Shown in pieces: positions 1-8,411 of a stretch of DNA of 52,924 bases (within the stretch, counting starts at the first letter, position 1; every line of letters begins with the position of its first letter). Under the pieces are notes generated by a model. The model saw only the letters and a program-made list of their open reading frames with translations. It made no database searches and was not told the DNA's origin. Origin of the DNA: a bacterium (GTDB lineage Bacteria > Babelota > Babeliae > Babelales > GCA-2401785); assembly GCA_023249975.1 (NCBI GenBank), contig JAHFBP010000012.1, positions 1 to 52,924 of the forward strand, given 5' to 3'. Made by a program: the position numbers and the translations under genes.

Positions 1-190
1 CATGGTATCGAGGTCTAAAAACTTGTTGGGCAAAGAATATAGAAAACTTTGAAGCTTTTTTAAAATTAGCGGCATCTATTCAGTTGTTTAAGATGTGCTG
101 ACTTTTCGGATAAGCTCTTATTAATGGGTACATCATTTTTAGTAATAAAAAATATGTTTATACGATTGGATTTTAAAATGGTCATTGCGT

Positions 191-540
191 GAAAGCTGCA
201 CGTATAAGCTGGATTCTGTACCTTTTCAAAACAAGGCGGTAACCATTTATCTATGCGACATACCCGTGCATCATGTGGAACAGGCCAACCTGATGCACCT
301 ATTTTGTCTTGCTCCGAGTGGGGTTTACCTTGCCATGCCATTACTGACACAGCCCGTGCGCTCTTACCGCACGATTTCACCCTTACCGCAATCAATTAAG
401 ATTGAGGCGGTATCATTTCTGTTGCACTTTCCGTGAGCTTACGCCCCCCCAACTTGAACTAAGTCTTGTTGGGCACTCTGCCTGTTAGGAGTCCAGACTT
501 TCCTCCCCTTTTAACGGGGGCGATTACCCAGCACACCTTC
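191..540 (-). ncRNA. rnpB: RNase P RNA, bacterial type A
   Basis: This is the catalytic RNA of RNase P, which trims the 5' leader from precursor tRNAs. Read on the minus strand, it has the conserved 5' block GGAGGAAAGTCTGGACTCC (about 493-511), the CACGGAAAGTGCAACAGAAA segment (about 417-436), a GGTAAGAGCGCAC segment (about 358-370), CCACTCGGAGCAAGAC (about 307-322) and the 3' signature ACAGAATCCAGCTTATA (about 203-219). These occur in the right order and spacing for a type A RNA of about 350 nt. The ends were set by pairing GAAGGTGTGC (5') with GTGCAGCTTTC (3') as helix P1, so each could be off by a few bases. The 5' part overlaps the end of the membrane-protein ORF upstream. Confidence 0.95.
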
Positions 541-920
541 CATGCAATGACCACCATGAGTATGACAGAGATGCGAAATAATGTCGAAAGGATAAGGGTT
601 TTTGGGCAAAAGAGGGTTTCAAGAAGGCAAAAAATTCCCAAATATGAAGTTGTCAGGAAAAAAAGGTTGTGATGCAAAAAGTAATCAGAGAGCACCAAAA
701 GCGCAATCCAGGCGCAACTGTAACTGAGTGAGACAGGCAATGCCCAGCCGCGAATGAATAATGCGTGCAGCATCATGAGAATGAGGGGTGTGGTGTAACC
801 CAGAGGCTGTTGTCCCGAGATTCGGCGAGAAAGCAAATTTGAATGAGTTAATGAGATAATCCAGGTTCCGGTAGTGGTCCAAATAATGAGATCGGTGAAA
901 AAAAGGAAAAGGGAGATCAT
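459..920 (-). CDS. Small multi-spanning membrane protein, unknown function
   Basis: I do not recognise a family. The predicted 153-residue protein is strongly hydrophobic, with about five candidate membrane helices, starting MISLFLFFTDLIIW and including PLILMMLHALFI and LSTLFRISVILMVVIAW. It ends in a short basic tail (KRGGKSGLLTGR). The ATG at 920 is used; a TTG at 938 is also possible. The ribosome binding site is weak (GGAA). The last 82 bases, which encode the basic tail, lie inside the 5' end of rnpB, so this tail may simply be read-through into the RNA gene. The even hydrophobicity supports a real gene, but the missing family match and the rnpB overlap keep confidence moderate. Confidence 0.5.
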   Translation of the reverse strand: MISLFLFFTDLIIWTTTGTWIISLTHSNLLSRRISGQQPLGYTTPLILMMLHALFIRGWALPVSLSYSCAWIALLVLSDYFLHHNLFFLTTSYLGIFCLLETLFCPKTLILSTLFRISVILMVVIAWKVCWVIAPVKRGGKSGLLTGRVPNKT

Positions 921-978
921 GGGGTTTCCGGGTGACAAATACGGTGATATGAAAAAGTGTGAAACAGTAAGCTGCGTG

Positions 979-1021
979 ACACAGGGGGCTGTGTGAGGGA
1001 AAGAGCAGGGCTCCTTCCCTC
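979..1021 (-). terminator. Two adjacent hairpins after the histone-like gene
   Basis: Two back-to-back inverted repeats lie just beyond the stop of the histone-like gene on the minus strand. The first is GAGGGAAGGAGC, a 3-nt loop, then GCTCTTTCCCTC (995-1021). The second is ACACAG, a short G/C loop, then CTGTGT (979-994). There is no clear U tract after either, so they could stabilise the 3' end of the mRNA rather than act as a simple intrinsic terminator. Confidence 0.55.
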
Positions 1022-1034
1022 TGAATTTTGCTGA

Positions 1035-1655
1035 TTATTTTTTGGCAGATGACTTCTTGGCGGCACTACGAATTCTCATTGGTGTACGAGTTGCTTTTTT
1101 AGCAGCGGCCTTTTTAGGAGCAGCCTTTTTAGCAACTTTACGTTTTGCTGCAGCTGGTTTGGCTGCATGATGAGCTTCGTGGTGAGCTTCGTGTCCTGCA
1201 TGATGGGCTTCATGATGAGCTGCATGATGTGCAGCTGCGTGGTGAGCGGCCTTTTTAGGGGCAGCCTTTTTGGCAGCTACTTTACGCTTTGGAGCAGCTT
1301 TTTTGGCAGCGGCTTTTTTAGGAGCAGCTTTTTTAGCAGCTACACGTTTTGGAGCGGCCTTTTTGGCAGCAGCCTTTTTAGGAGCGGCTTTTTTAGCAGC
1401 TACTTTACGCTTTGGAGCAGCTTTTTTGGCAGCGGCTTTTTTAGGAGCAGCTTTTTTAGCAGCTACGCGTTTTGGGGCGGCTTTTTTAGCAGCAGCTTTT
1501 TTAGGAGCAGCAGCTTTTTTCACTACAGCTTTTTTAACGGTAGCTTTTTTAACGGTAGCTTTTTTTACAGTGGCTTTTTTAACGGTAGCTTTTTTCGCTA
1601 CAGTTTTTTTTACAGCTGTTTTTTTAACTACTTTTTTCGCAACAACTTTTGCCAT
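1035..1655 (-). CDS. Histone H1-like lysine/alanine-rich DNA-binding protein
   Basis: This 206-residue protein is almost entirely K, A, P and V, built from repeats such as KKAAPKKAAAKKAAPKR. It resembles eukaryotic histone H1 tails and the chlamydial Hc2 family, which condense the nucleoid. An opening block of KKATVKK repeats is followed by a long AAPKK region with a period of roughly 35 residues. A histidine-rich stretch (about residues 138-166, units such as AHHEAHHAGHEAHH) precedes a final basic tail. The ATG at 1655 is chosen because GGAGGCGAC lies directly upstream; a TTG 12 bases earlier would overlap that site. The protein probably coats DNA and may act in a developmental or dormant stage, by analogy with chlamydiae. 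The histidine block is unusual for the family. Confidence 0.85.
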   Translation of the reverse strand: MAKVVAKKVVKKTAVKKTVAKKATVKKATVKKATVKKATVKKAVVKKAAAPKKAAAKKAAPKRVAAKKAAPKKAAAKKAAPKRKVAAKKAAPKKAAAKKAAPKRVAAKKAAPKKAAAKKAAPKRKVAAKKAAPKKAAHHAAAHHAAHHEAHHAGHEAHHEAHHAAKPAAAKRKVAKKAAPKKAAAKKATRTPMRIRSAAKKSSAKK

Positions 1656-1967
1656 GTCGCCTCCCAAGAATGCAACAAGTTACTCTCTCTAAAGAACTCT
1701 TTTTATATAAATATAAGAGCCCCTCTCCAATTACGATTATACACAGATCACTTTTATGTTTGTCAAATAAATAATTTTTATAAAAACAAAATAAAAAGAA
1801 AAGTTTGCAAGTGTGTGTTAAAAGCACGTTTTTTTTAAAATGATAATATTGCGTTTTTTTCATCATAAAGTGGTTTGTTTTTATCAACTTTGCATCTTCT
1901 TGTTTCCATGTTTACACTCAATCATCATACAACTGAATTCAGCACACAACGCTTTGTAGGACTGGTT

Positions 1968-3980
1968 TTGTTTATTCTTGTCAGGCTGATGCGTGGATGG
2001 CGTGAGCCTCTTTGGTATCAAGTTACTTCATCAAATATTTCACAATTATTTTGCGGTGCATTGGTGAATGTCCCCTTCAGGGCAACATTAGCACCAGCAA
2101 TTGTTGTGGGCATGCAGGCCACACATCCTCAAAACGCCTCGTTTGAAATTCGTCAAACTGAAGTGTCGCTGGCTATGCCAAAAGACCGATTGTACCAGCC
2201 ATTTGCTCAACAAGCGTCCCGGTTTTATCGTGTTGATCCAGCTCACTTTTATCAAAGAATTTTTATGTGTATGACCGGAGCGATGAAGGAAAAAGACGAA
2301 GAAATCTTTGAGCCTGAAAATCTCCAATTGACCGAAAATGTTAACTTTTCTGACTCATCGGATGTTTGTTTGACGGATGAACAGACTGTCGTGGTTGATG
2401 CTCTCATTCCCGTTATCAAAAACCCACAGTTTCATCCTGTATTGGTGCATGGAGTCACGGGATCGGGTAAAACGGAAATCTACAAACGACTGATTATGCA
2501 GACCATTGAGCAGGGCAAAACGGTAATCTTTTTGTTGCCTGAAATTTCGCTGTGTTTGCAGTTTGAGCGTATTTTTAAAAATCAGCTTCCGGCTACTACA
2601 TTGATTTACAGCTTTCATTCTTTGACGCTCAAAAGTGAACGACTTGCCCTGTGGAAGGCACTTGCGCAGGATAAGCCCGTACTCATTATTGGGGTACATC
2701 AGCCGATTTTTCTTCCGTGCAGTAATTTGGGATGCATCATCATCGACGAAGAACATGAGACGGGATTTTCAGAAAAACGGTCTCCGCATGTGAACAGTAA
2801 GGAGGTTGCGCTCATGCGAGCCCAGATGTACAAAATCCCCATAATCCTCGGTTCAGCCACACCTTCAGTCACTTCGCTGTATCAGGCTGAACAAAAAAAA
2901 TGGGCTTATTTTAGGCTTGAAAAACGGTTTTCCGGAACATTTCCAACGATGGTCCATGCGACACTCAAAGGCGGAAAAAAGCGAAAGCACTTCTGGATTA
3001 CACCGCAATTGGACGAACAAATTCAAAATTGTTTGTTTCGCGGTGAGCAGGCGATAATTTACCTCAATCGTCGAGGATACAGTTTTTGTGCGCAGTGTTG
3101 CGAGTGTGGGGCGTCGCTCAATTGTCCTCATTGTTCCGTAAGTTTAACGGTTCATGAGGTCAAAGATTCAGGGCAATACCGGCTCGAATGCCACTATTGT
3201 GGCTATGCGACCCAACTTCCACCAGGGTGCCCTGAATGCAAACAGAGCAAAGAATCGCTGATTATGAAGGGGATTGGTACCCAGCAGATGACCGCGTTGC
3301 TCAAAAAGGTATATCCACAGGCGCGTATTGTCAGAGCTGATCTCGATTCAACCAAAGAAAAGCGCAAATGGGCAGAGACTTTGCGAGAATTTGGAGAAGG
3401 CAATATTGATATTCTGGTGGGCACACAGTTGGTAACTAAGGGGTATCATTTTCCTAAAGTGACATTAGTGGGAGTTGTTTGGGCTGATTTGCACTTGGCC
3501 ATCCCTAAGTTTAATGCGCGTGAATCGCTGTTTCAAAAACTGATTCAGGTGGCAGGACGAGCCGGGCGCTCGAGCCGAGCAAGCACCGTAATTGTGCAGA
3601 CGATGTCGGATGATGACATTACGCAGTATCTTGATGAACGCAAATATATGGATCTGTATCGCGAAGAATTGGAAGTGCGTCAAGTGGCACACTATCCACC
3701 CTGTGGTCGTTTTTTCCAGATTGAATTGCGCAATAAAAATGATGCAGAGCTCGAGTTTGAATCTCGTAAAATTGCTCAAACATTGCGTGAACGTAGCCAA
3801 AAACTTTCAACCCCAGTGACTATTCTTGGCCCGGTCAAACCAACCATATATTGCATCAGCAATATCAATATTCGTCATATTTTCATCAAATCACCCACAT
3901 TTGCGGCAATAGATGCAGTGCTTTCTGGGGTTGATATCAAGCGGCTGAAAAGCTCAATTACATTTATCCCGACGCCGTGA
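1968..3980 (+). CDS. priA: Primosomal replication protein N' (PriA helicase)
   Basis: PriA is the 3'-5' DNA helicase that restarts stalled replication forks and loads the replicative helicase. The sequence shows Walker A GVTGSGKTEIY, Walker B with IIIDEEHETGFS, and two zinc-binding clusters (CAQCCECG, CPHC, then CHYCGY and CPEC) as in the PriA zinc region. The C-terminal helicase motifs include GTQLVTKGYHFP and QVAGRAGRSS. The reading frame is open from 1875, with an ATG at 1908. I prefer the TTG at 1968 because AGGA sits 6 nt upstream and the protein then begins at the usual PriA N-terminal strand (MFILVRLMRGWREPLWYQV). That gives 670 residues, slightly short for the family. The gene ends directly against the convergent cysS stop codon. 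Confidence 0.93.
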   Translation: MFILVRLMRGWREPLWYQVTSSNISQLFCGALVNVPFRATLAPAIVVGMQATHPQNASFEIRQTEVSLAMPKDRLYQPFAQQASRFYRVDPAHFYQRIFMCMTGAMKEKDEEIFEPENLQLTENVNFSDSSDVCLTDEQTVVVDALIPVIKNPQFHPVLVHGVTGSGKTEIYKRLIMQTIEQGKTVIFLLPEISLCLQFERIFKNQLPATTLIYSFHSLTLKSERLALWKALAQDKPVLIIGVHQPIFLPCSNLGCIIIDEEHETGFSEKRSPHVNSKEVALMRAQMYKIPIILGSATPSVTSLYQAEQKKWAYFRLEKRFSGTFPTMVHATLKGGKKRKHFWITPQLDEQIQNCLFRGEQAIIYLNRRGYSFCAQCCECGASLNCPHCSVSLTVHEVKDSGQYRLECHYCGYATQLPPGCPECKQSKESLIMKGIGTQQMTALLKKVYPQARIVRADLDSTKEKRKWAETLREFGEGNIDILVGTQLVTKGYHFPKVTLVGVVWADLHLAIPKFNARESLFQKLIQVAGRAGRSSRASTVIVQTMSDDDITQYLDERKYMDLYREELEVRQVAHYPPCGRFFQIELRNKNDAELEFESRKIAQTLRERSQKLSTPVTILGPVKPTIYCISNINIRHIFIKSPTFAAIDAVLSGVDIKRLKSSITFIPTP

Positions 3981-5336
3981 TTAGGATTTTCTGTCAACCA
4001 CTTCGTAGCCAAGGTCTTTGAGTTTATCTCGGAGCATATCGGCACGAGCCCAGTTTTTTTCAGCACGAGCTTCTTCACGTTCGAGCAATAGGGCTGCAAC
4101 TTCAGGGGTCATTTCTTCTTGATCCTCAGTAATTTCTTGAGGTTTCATGGCAAGGCCTAAAAGTTCATGCAAGAATAATTTGGTTAACTGCTGAAGTTCC
4201 TTTGATTTTTTAATTTCACCAAGATTTTCAAAAATGAGACCCAATGCTTTTGAGGTATTCAAATCGTCAATCATGGCGTCAAATGCGTGATCTAAGAATG
4301 TTCCGTAAAACATTTTTGATAAAGGGACTTTGATTTTTGGCATGACCACATCACTCAGTACGGCATGCAATTTATAAAATGCCTTTTCGGCAGCTTCCAG
4401 GCTTGCGCTTGAGTAGTGCATGGGTGTGTGGTACACGTGCTGCAAAAAGTACAGACGCAACGCGAGCGGTTCAACTTCTTTGGTAATGGTGTGCAAAATA
4501 ATGATATTGCCCAATGACTTGGACATTTTTTCTTTATCGATGCTCAACATGGCTGTGTGAACCCAGGTGTTGGCAAGGTCATGATCAAATGCTGGTTCTG
4601 ACTGTGCAATTTCATTTTCATGATGAGGGAAAATCAGATCAGCTCCGCCGGCGTGAATGTCCAAAGGTCGATCTTTGCAATACGTGTCGATCATAGCTGA
4701 ACATTCAATATGCCAGCCAGGTCGGCCGTAGCCCCAGGGCGATTGCCAGAATAAATCTTCGTCATTACCTTTCCAGAGCACAAAGTCTCCGGGATTGCGC
4801 TTGTCATCTTTTTTGTGTTCAACGCGCGCACCCGCGATCAAGTCATCCAGGTTGCGGTGTGACAGCTTGCAGTAATTGCTGAATTTTGAAATATCGTAAT
4901 AAATGTCATGTTCAATGCGGTAGGCATAGCCACGATCCATTAAAATCCCAATGAGGTTAATAATTTCGGGAATATGTTCAGTAACCAGCGGTTCGACCAT
5001 GGGTTTGAGGCACCCGATCAGTTCCATTTGGTTATCAAAATCTTCAATATATGGTTTGGTTATTTCTTGAAAATCATAAGGATTTTCAGTTCCAGCTGCT
5101 TTGATCAAAATTTTGTCATCAACATCGGTGACATTGCGGATGTACATAACTTTGTAGTCAAGGGCTTTGAGTACTCTGACAAGGGTATCGCACGTGATGG
5201 CCGATCGCGCATGTCCAATATGAGAATAGTCATACGGGGTGATGCCGCAGCCGTACATGATTACAACTCCAGGTTGAACTGATTTAAAGAGGGATTTTTT
5301 CCCGGTTTGAGTCGAGGTTAACTGTAGTTGTTTCAT
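3981..5336 (-). CDS. cysS: Cysteinyl-tRNA synthetase
   Basis: A class I aminoacyl-tRNA synthetase that charges tRNA-Cys in the cytoplasm. The HIGH motif is present in YGCGITPYDYSHIGHAR; the family usually has CGPTVYDY, so 'IT' replaces the common 'PT'. The signature loop is KMSKSLGN. Zinc ligands are visible as the early Cys, the Cys of GWHIECSAM and the HHENE segment. At 451 residues the length is normal. AAGG lies ahead of the ATG. It is the last gene of a run glmU-like > sbcD > cysS, about 57 bases after sbcD, and its stop codon abuts that of priA on the other strand. Confidence 0.96.
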   Translation of the reverse strand: MKQLQLTSTQTGKKSLFKSVQPGVVIMYGCGITPYDYSHIGHARSAITCDTLVRVLKALDYKVMYIRNVTDVDDKILIKAAGTENPYDFQEITKPYIEDFDNQMELIGCLKPMVEPLVTEHIPEIINLIGILMDRGYAYRIEHDIYYDISKFSNYCKLSHRNLDDLIAGARVEHKKDDKRNPGDFVLWKGNDEDLFWQSPWGYGRPGWHIECSAMIDTYCKDRPLDIHAGGADLIFPHHENEIAQSEPAFDHDLANTWVHTAMLSIDKEKMSKSLGNIIILHTITKEVEPLALRLYFLQHVYHTPMHYSSASLEAAEKAFYKLHAVLSDVVMPKIKVPLSKMFYGTFLDHAFDAMIDDLNTSKALGLIFENLGEIKKSKELQQLTKLFLHELLGLAMKPQEITEDQEEMTPEVAALLLEREEARAEKNWARADMLRDKLKDLGYEVVDRKS

Positions 5337-5393
5337 GGATTAAGCCTTTAGTTTTTTAAAGTTTTTGATAGTTCAGTTTTATAACAAAGTCGA

Positions 5394-6689
5394 TTACAAC
5401 AAAGCAGCGTCTTGTTCAGCCTCGATACTACTATTCTCCTCAAAGCTTTGCTCATTGTCCAGTTCGCAACGCAAAGCGTCAGCTTGTCTGATTAAATGAT
5501 CAATCTTTTCGGTACTGCAGCATTTTTCAGTCAAATAGGCTGTGAGCATACTCGTTTGGTCCATATCGATATTAATTTGTGCCCGACGTTCTCGTTTGAC
5601 TTGTGTGTGAATCGGAACAATAGCGGCCACATGGATGGCGTCAGCACAGGCTCGATAAATAGCGGCTAAGTTGACGGCATCTTTAACGTCAGGGGGCAGG
5701 TGGTACACAATTTTGACGATTGCGTCTGTCAGGTCATAATCTTTGATTTTTTCCAAAATAAACTTCGTCTGGTCAGGAGTTGGGCTCATTTTGATATCAA
5801 TTTGAATCATGGGACGAGTAGGCAAAAGTTCAAATTTATACGATGTTGTGCGGGTTTCGTAACTTCCTGATGAAATGGTTACATCACAAAAACCTTTGGT
5901 GTCATTGCGTTCGCCAAAGTCCACGCGTTCAATTGATCCTGCGTACACGAGTGGACAGCGGCCACCTTTGTTCAAATCTTGGTGGCGGTGCAAGTGGCCC
6001 AGTGCGATGTAATCAAAGGGTTTGATCGCCAATTGCGAGGGCAAAAATACAGGGTCATTGCCAAAAACTGCCGTCTTTTCCGATCCAGAAAATACGCCGG
6101 AGGTGACGGTCAAATGACCGCCCAAAATTGCAGGGATGTTCGGATCAAGTTTTTCGGCGATATTATTAATAATTTTGCACACTTCGAGCGACAAGTTTTG
6201 CGTAATTTCGTGAGCTGTTTTAAAACGAACGGTGGCATGGCGCGCGAGCAGGTTGTGGCGACTGGGCCAGGGAATTCCGACTACTTGAATGGGCCCATTT
6301 TTGGTCTCAAGTTTAATGACGCCGGGTTTGGCAAAAATGTGAAATCCATCAACGGGAAGATCGCCGAACAAATCGAGGGCCGTTGCTTTGCCAAAACTGA
6401 GGGGGTGGTCATGGTTGCCTACAATGATTACTGCAGGGATTCCTGCTTTTTGTAGCCGTAAAAATTGCTGTAACAATAATTTTTGTTGAGTAGGGGTTGG
6501 TGTTGCTGTTTTGTAGGCATCGCCTGCAAAAATGAGAAAATCAATATTTTGCTCAATGGCCATGTCGACGCAATGAGCAAAACTGTTTTTAAAATCCAGC
6601 AGACGAGTATGAATACCCGTCTGTGGATCTATTTTTCCGTAATTTTCGACGCCAAAATGAATGTCCGCGGTGTGAAAAAATCGTATCAT
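5394..6689 (-). CDS. sbcD: SbcD/Mre11-type DNA repair nuclease subunit
   Basis: A metallophosphoesterase of the SbcD/Mre11 family, which with the SMC-like SbcC opens hairpins and trims DNA ends. The five phosphoesterase motifs appear in order: HTADIHFG, FAGDAYK, VGNHDHP, GGHLT and GHLHRHQ, covering about residues 6-230. A C-terminal capping region follows, and the tail is acidic and glutamine-rich. The length of 431 residues fits SbcD. The start overlaps the stop of the glmU-like gene by ATGA, which suggests translational coupling. No sbcC lies in the window, so its partner is either elsewhere or absent. Confidence 0.88.
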   Translation of the reverse strand: MIRFFHTADIHFGVENYGKIDPQTGIHTRLLDFKNSFAHCVDMAIEQNIDFLIFAGDAYKTATPTPTQQKLLLQQFLRLQKAGIPAVIIVGNHDHPLSFGKATALDLFGDLPVDGFHIFAKPGVIKLETKNGPIQVVGIPWPSRHNLLARHATVRFKTAHEITQNLSLEVCKIINNIAEKLDPNIPAILGGHLTVTSGVFSGSEKTAVFGNDPVFLPSQLAIKPFDYIALGHLHRHQDLNKGGRCPLVYAGSIERVDFGERNDTKGFCDVTISSGSYETRTTSYKFELLPTRPMIQIDIKMSPTPDQTKFILEKIKDYDLTDAIVKIVYHLPPDVKDAVNLAAIYRACADAIHVAAIVPIHTQVKRERRAQINIDMDQTSMLTAYLTEKCCSTEKIDHLIRQADALRCELDNEQSFEENSSIEAEQDAALL

Positions 6690-7918
6690 AATTGATGTGT
6701 TTTATCCTTATTCGTCAAAGAAATGGTTTTTTTTGTGAGCGAAAAATCGTCATCTTGTTCCTGGATGGTTCCTGCGCTTACTTTTTCATTCATCAAAACT
6801 TGTGTATTACTCAGATAGGAAAGCGTGGTGGTTCCGGCATAATTTTCAACAATTGATTCAGAAATTTCGGTAAAACTGCCGATTTTAACATCGTCCTTGA
6901 TGATGCTCATGCCTTTAATGCGCGCAAAGGGTCCAACAATGCAATTGTCGCCAATGGTACTGTCTTGTACCACAGTGTGCGACCTGATCAGGGTGTCCCG
7001 ACCTATGGTTGAATTGCCAATAATGGTGAACGCATTGATTACGCAACCTTGCCCAATCGTGGTTCCGCGCAACAAGAGCACCCCATTACCAATAAAGCAA
7101 TCTTGCCCGATTGTAACGTCAACATCAAGATGAATGTTTTGCGCCAGTTCAAATCGCACCCCGCGCGCCATCCAATGCTTCATGAGTTCTGATCGCTTGA
7201 TTTGTTCAACGGCCCACAATTCTTCCAGGGTATTAACCCCGCGCACTTTATCAAACGGCTCTTGCATGACAACAACGGTCAGGCCCAGCTGGCTGGCAAC
7301 ACCGATCAAATCAGGTAAATAGAATTCATTGTTGGCGTTATTGCTGGAAAGTTCATTCAGGTGTTTTTCCAAAAAGACTCGGTTGAAAATGTAAATTCCG
7401 GCGTTAATTGATTGAATTTTGCGTTGTGCAGGGGTGCAATCTTTTTCTTCAATGTTTTTAATCAAATCACCATCTTTAATAATGCGGCCGTACCCTGAAG
7501 GGTTGATCACGCTCGTTTGCACAAAGCTGACGGTGGCATTGTCGGCTATGTGTTGGTCGACGAGTTTTTTGATAATTTCATCGGTAACCAGTGGTGTGTC
7601 GCCATTGAGTACCAGCACATGATCTGCACTTTTCCAACTCGGTTGAGCGGTCAAAACTGCATGAGCCGTTCCCTTTTGAGTGGTTTGTTCAATAAAGCTG
7701 ATGTTGTCAAACCCAAATTCTGTAATTTCGCTCTGCACTTCATTGGCCTGGTAGCCCAGCACTACTGTTGCGGGGATCTTGTTTTTGGTTAGAGCCAAAA
7801 TTGGGAAATAAATCATGGGCCGTCCACAGAGGCTGGCAAGAATTTTACTGGTAGTGGTCTTAAACCGTGTAGACCTCCCGGCGGCAAGTACGACGGCATG
7901 GATATTGAATGAGTTCAT
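6686..7918 (-). CDS. glmU: GlmU-like UDP-GlcNAc pyrophosphorylase with a degenerate C-terminal domain
   Basis: GlmU normally acetylates glucosamine-1-P and then uridylates it to UDP-GlcNAc for peptidoglycan and LPS. The N-terminal nucleotidyltransferase domain is recognisable (VVLAAGRSTRF, LNGDTPLV, GYGRIIKD, NAGIYIFNR), followed by a left-handed beta-helix of hexapeptide repeats from about residue 250. At 410 residues it is about 45 short of the usual length. It ends soon after the AGTI segment, where the family continues through several more coils. The position of the catalytic acetyltransferase histidine (H in GHLxYLG) reads TTLSYLS, so acetyltransferase activity looks lost. The ATG at 7918 (MNSFNIHAVV) follows AAGG; upstream in-frame codons add only ten residues. 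The gene begins the operon with sbcD and cysS. It could instead be a sugar-nucleotidyltransferase paralogue. Confidence 0.82.
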   Translation of the reverse strand: MNSFNIHAVVLAAGRSTRFKTTTSKILASLCGRPMIYFPILALTKNKIPATVVLGYQANEVQSEITEFGFDNISFIEQTTQKGTAHAVLTAQPSWKSADHVLVLNGDTPLVTDEIIKKLVDQHIADNATVSFVQTSVINPSGYGRIIKDGDLIKNIEEKDCTPAQRKIQSINAGIYIFNRVFLEKHLNELSSNNANNEFYLPDLIGVASQLGLTVVVMQEPFDKVRGVNTLEELWAVEQIKRSELMKHWMARGVRFELAQNIHLDVDVTIGQDCFIGNGVLLLRGTTIGQGCVINAFTIIGNSTIGRDTLIRSHTVVQDSTIGDNCIVGPFARIKGMSIIKDDVKIGSFTEISESIVENYAGTTTLSYLSNTQVLMNEKVSAGTIQEQDDDFSLTKKTISLTNKDKTHQL

Positions 7919-8177
7919 GATCAGAGCCTTTTGGTTGATGAGGGCCACAAATACTGAAAATCCAAGAAAATAACTGAAGTATATCTATTTGATTTGGATT
8001 TCAAAGTCCCATTATTGACCATTTTTGAGGAAGAGGGGGTCTGTTTTTCAGAAAAGGCTGGTTTTTACATGTCTTTTTGGCCAAAAGGAATTTTACTGAT
8101 AGAATTACTGAATGGTCGAAAGTGGCCTTTAATACAGATAAAAAACAAAGAACTTTAGCTAAAAAAGGAGATTTTCT

Positions 8178-8411
8178 ATGAACATACTTAAAAAGCTCAC
8201 GTTATTCGTGATCGTTGCACTTGTGGGCAGTGGCGTTTCGCTTGATGCCATGCAAGTGCAAAGCATAAAGCAGGTGACCGGCCAACCTACAGGACTTCCG
8301 ATTCACAAAAAACAATCTCAAAGCGATAGGAAGGCTAAAGGTCGTATGAAGAAGAATCCCATGAGTCCTGCTCATGGCTATTCTGGCACCAACAAAGCTT
8401 TCATATTTTAA
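8178..8411 (+). CDS. Secreted protein, N-terminal fragment (frameshifted)
   Basis: Not a known family. This 77-residue reading frame starts with an excellent ribosome binding site (AAAGGAG, 7 nt from ATG) and encodes a clear signal peptide (MNILKKLTLFVIVALVGSGV) and a short polar region, ending at a TAA within a TTTTAA run. The next frame continues without a stop to 9183. Removing one T from the run at 8406-8409 joins the two into one protein of about 335 residues. The signal peptide closely matches that of the gene at 9400 (shared GSGVS), which makes a single intact ancestral gene likely. Confidence 0.6.
   Translation: MNILKKLTLFVIVALVGSGVSLDAMQVQSIKQVTGQPTGLPIHKKQSQSDRKAKGRMKKNPMSPAHGYSGTNKAFIF

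Noticed and set aside
1-190. Possible gene or tRNA at the left edge.
   Set aside because: I see no tRNA-like fold, no frame with a start signal and no recognised motif.
66-395. A 109-residue open frame on the minus strand.
   Set aside because: It lies within and just after the RNase P RNA, and its peptide matches nothing.
1167-1838. Long open frames on the plus strand opposite the histone-like gene (phenylalanine/serine-rich and alanine/leucine-rich).
   Set aside because: They are mirror images of the lysine/alanine repeats, with no ribosome binding site; the minus frame has one and matches a family.
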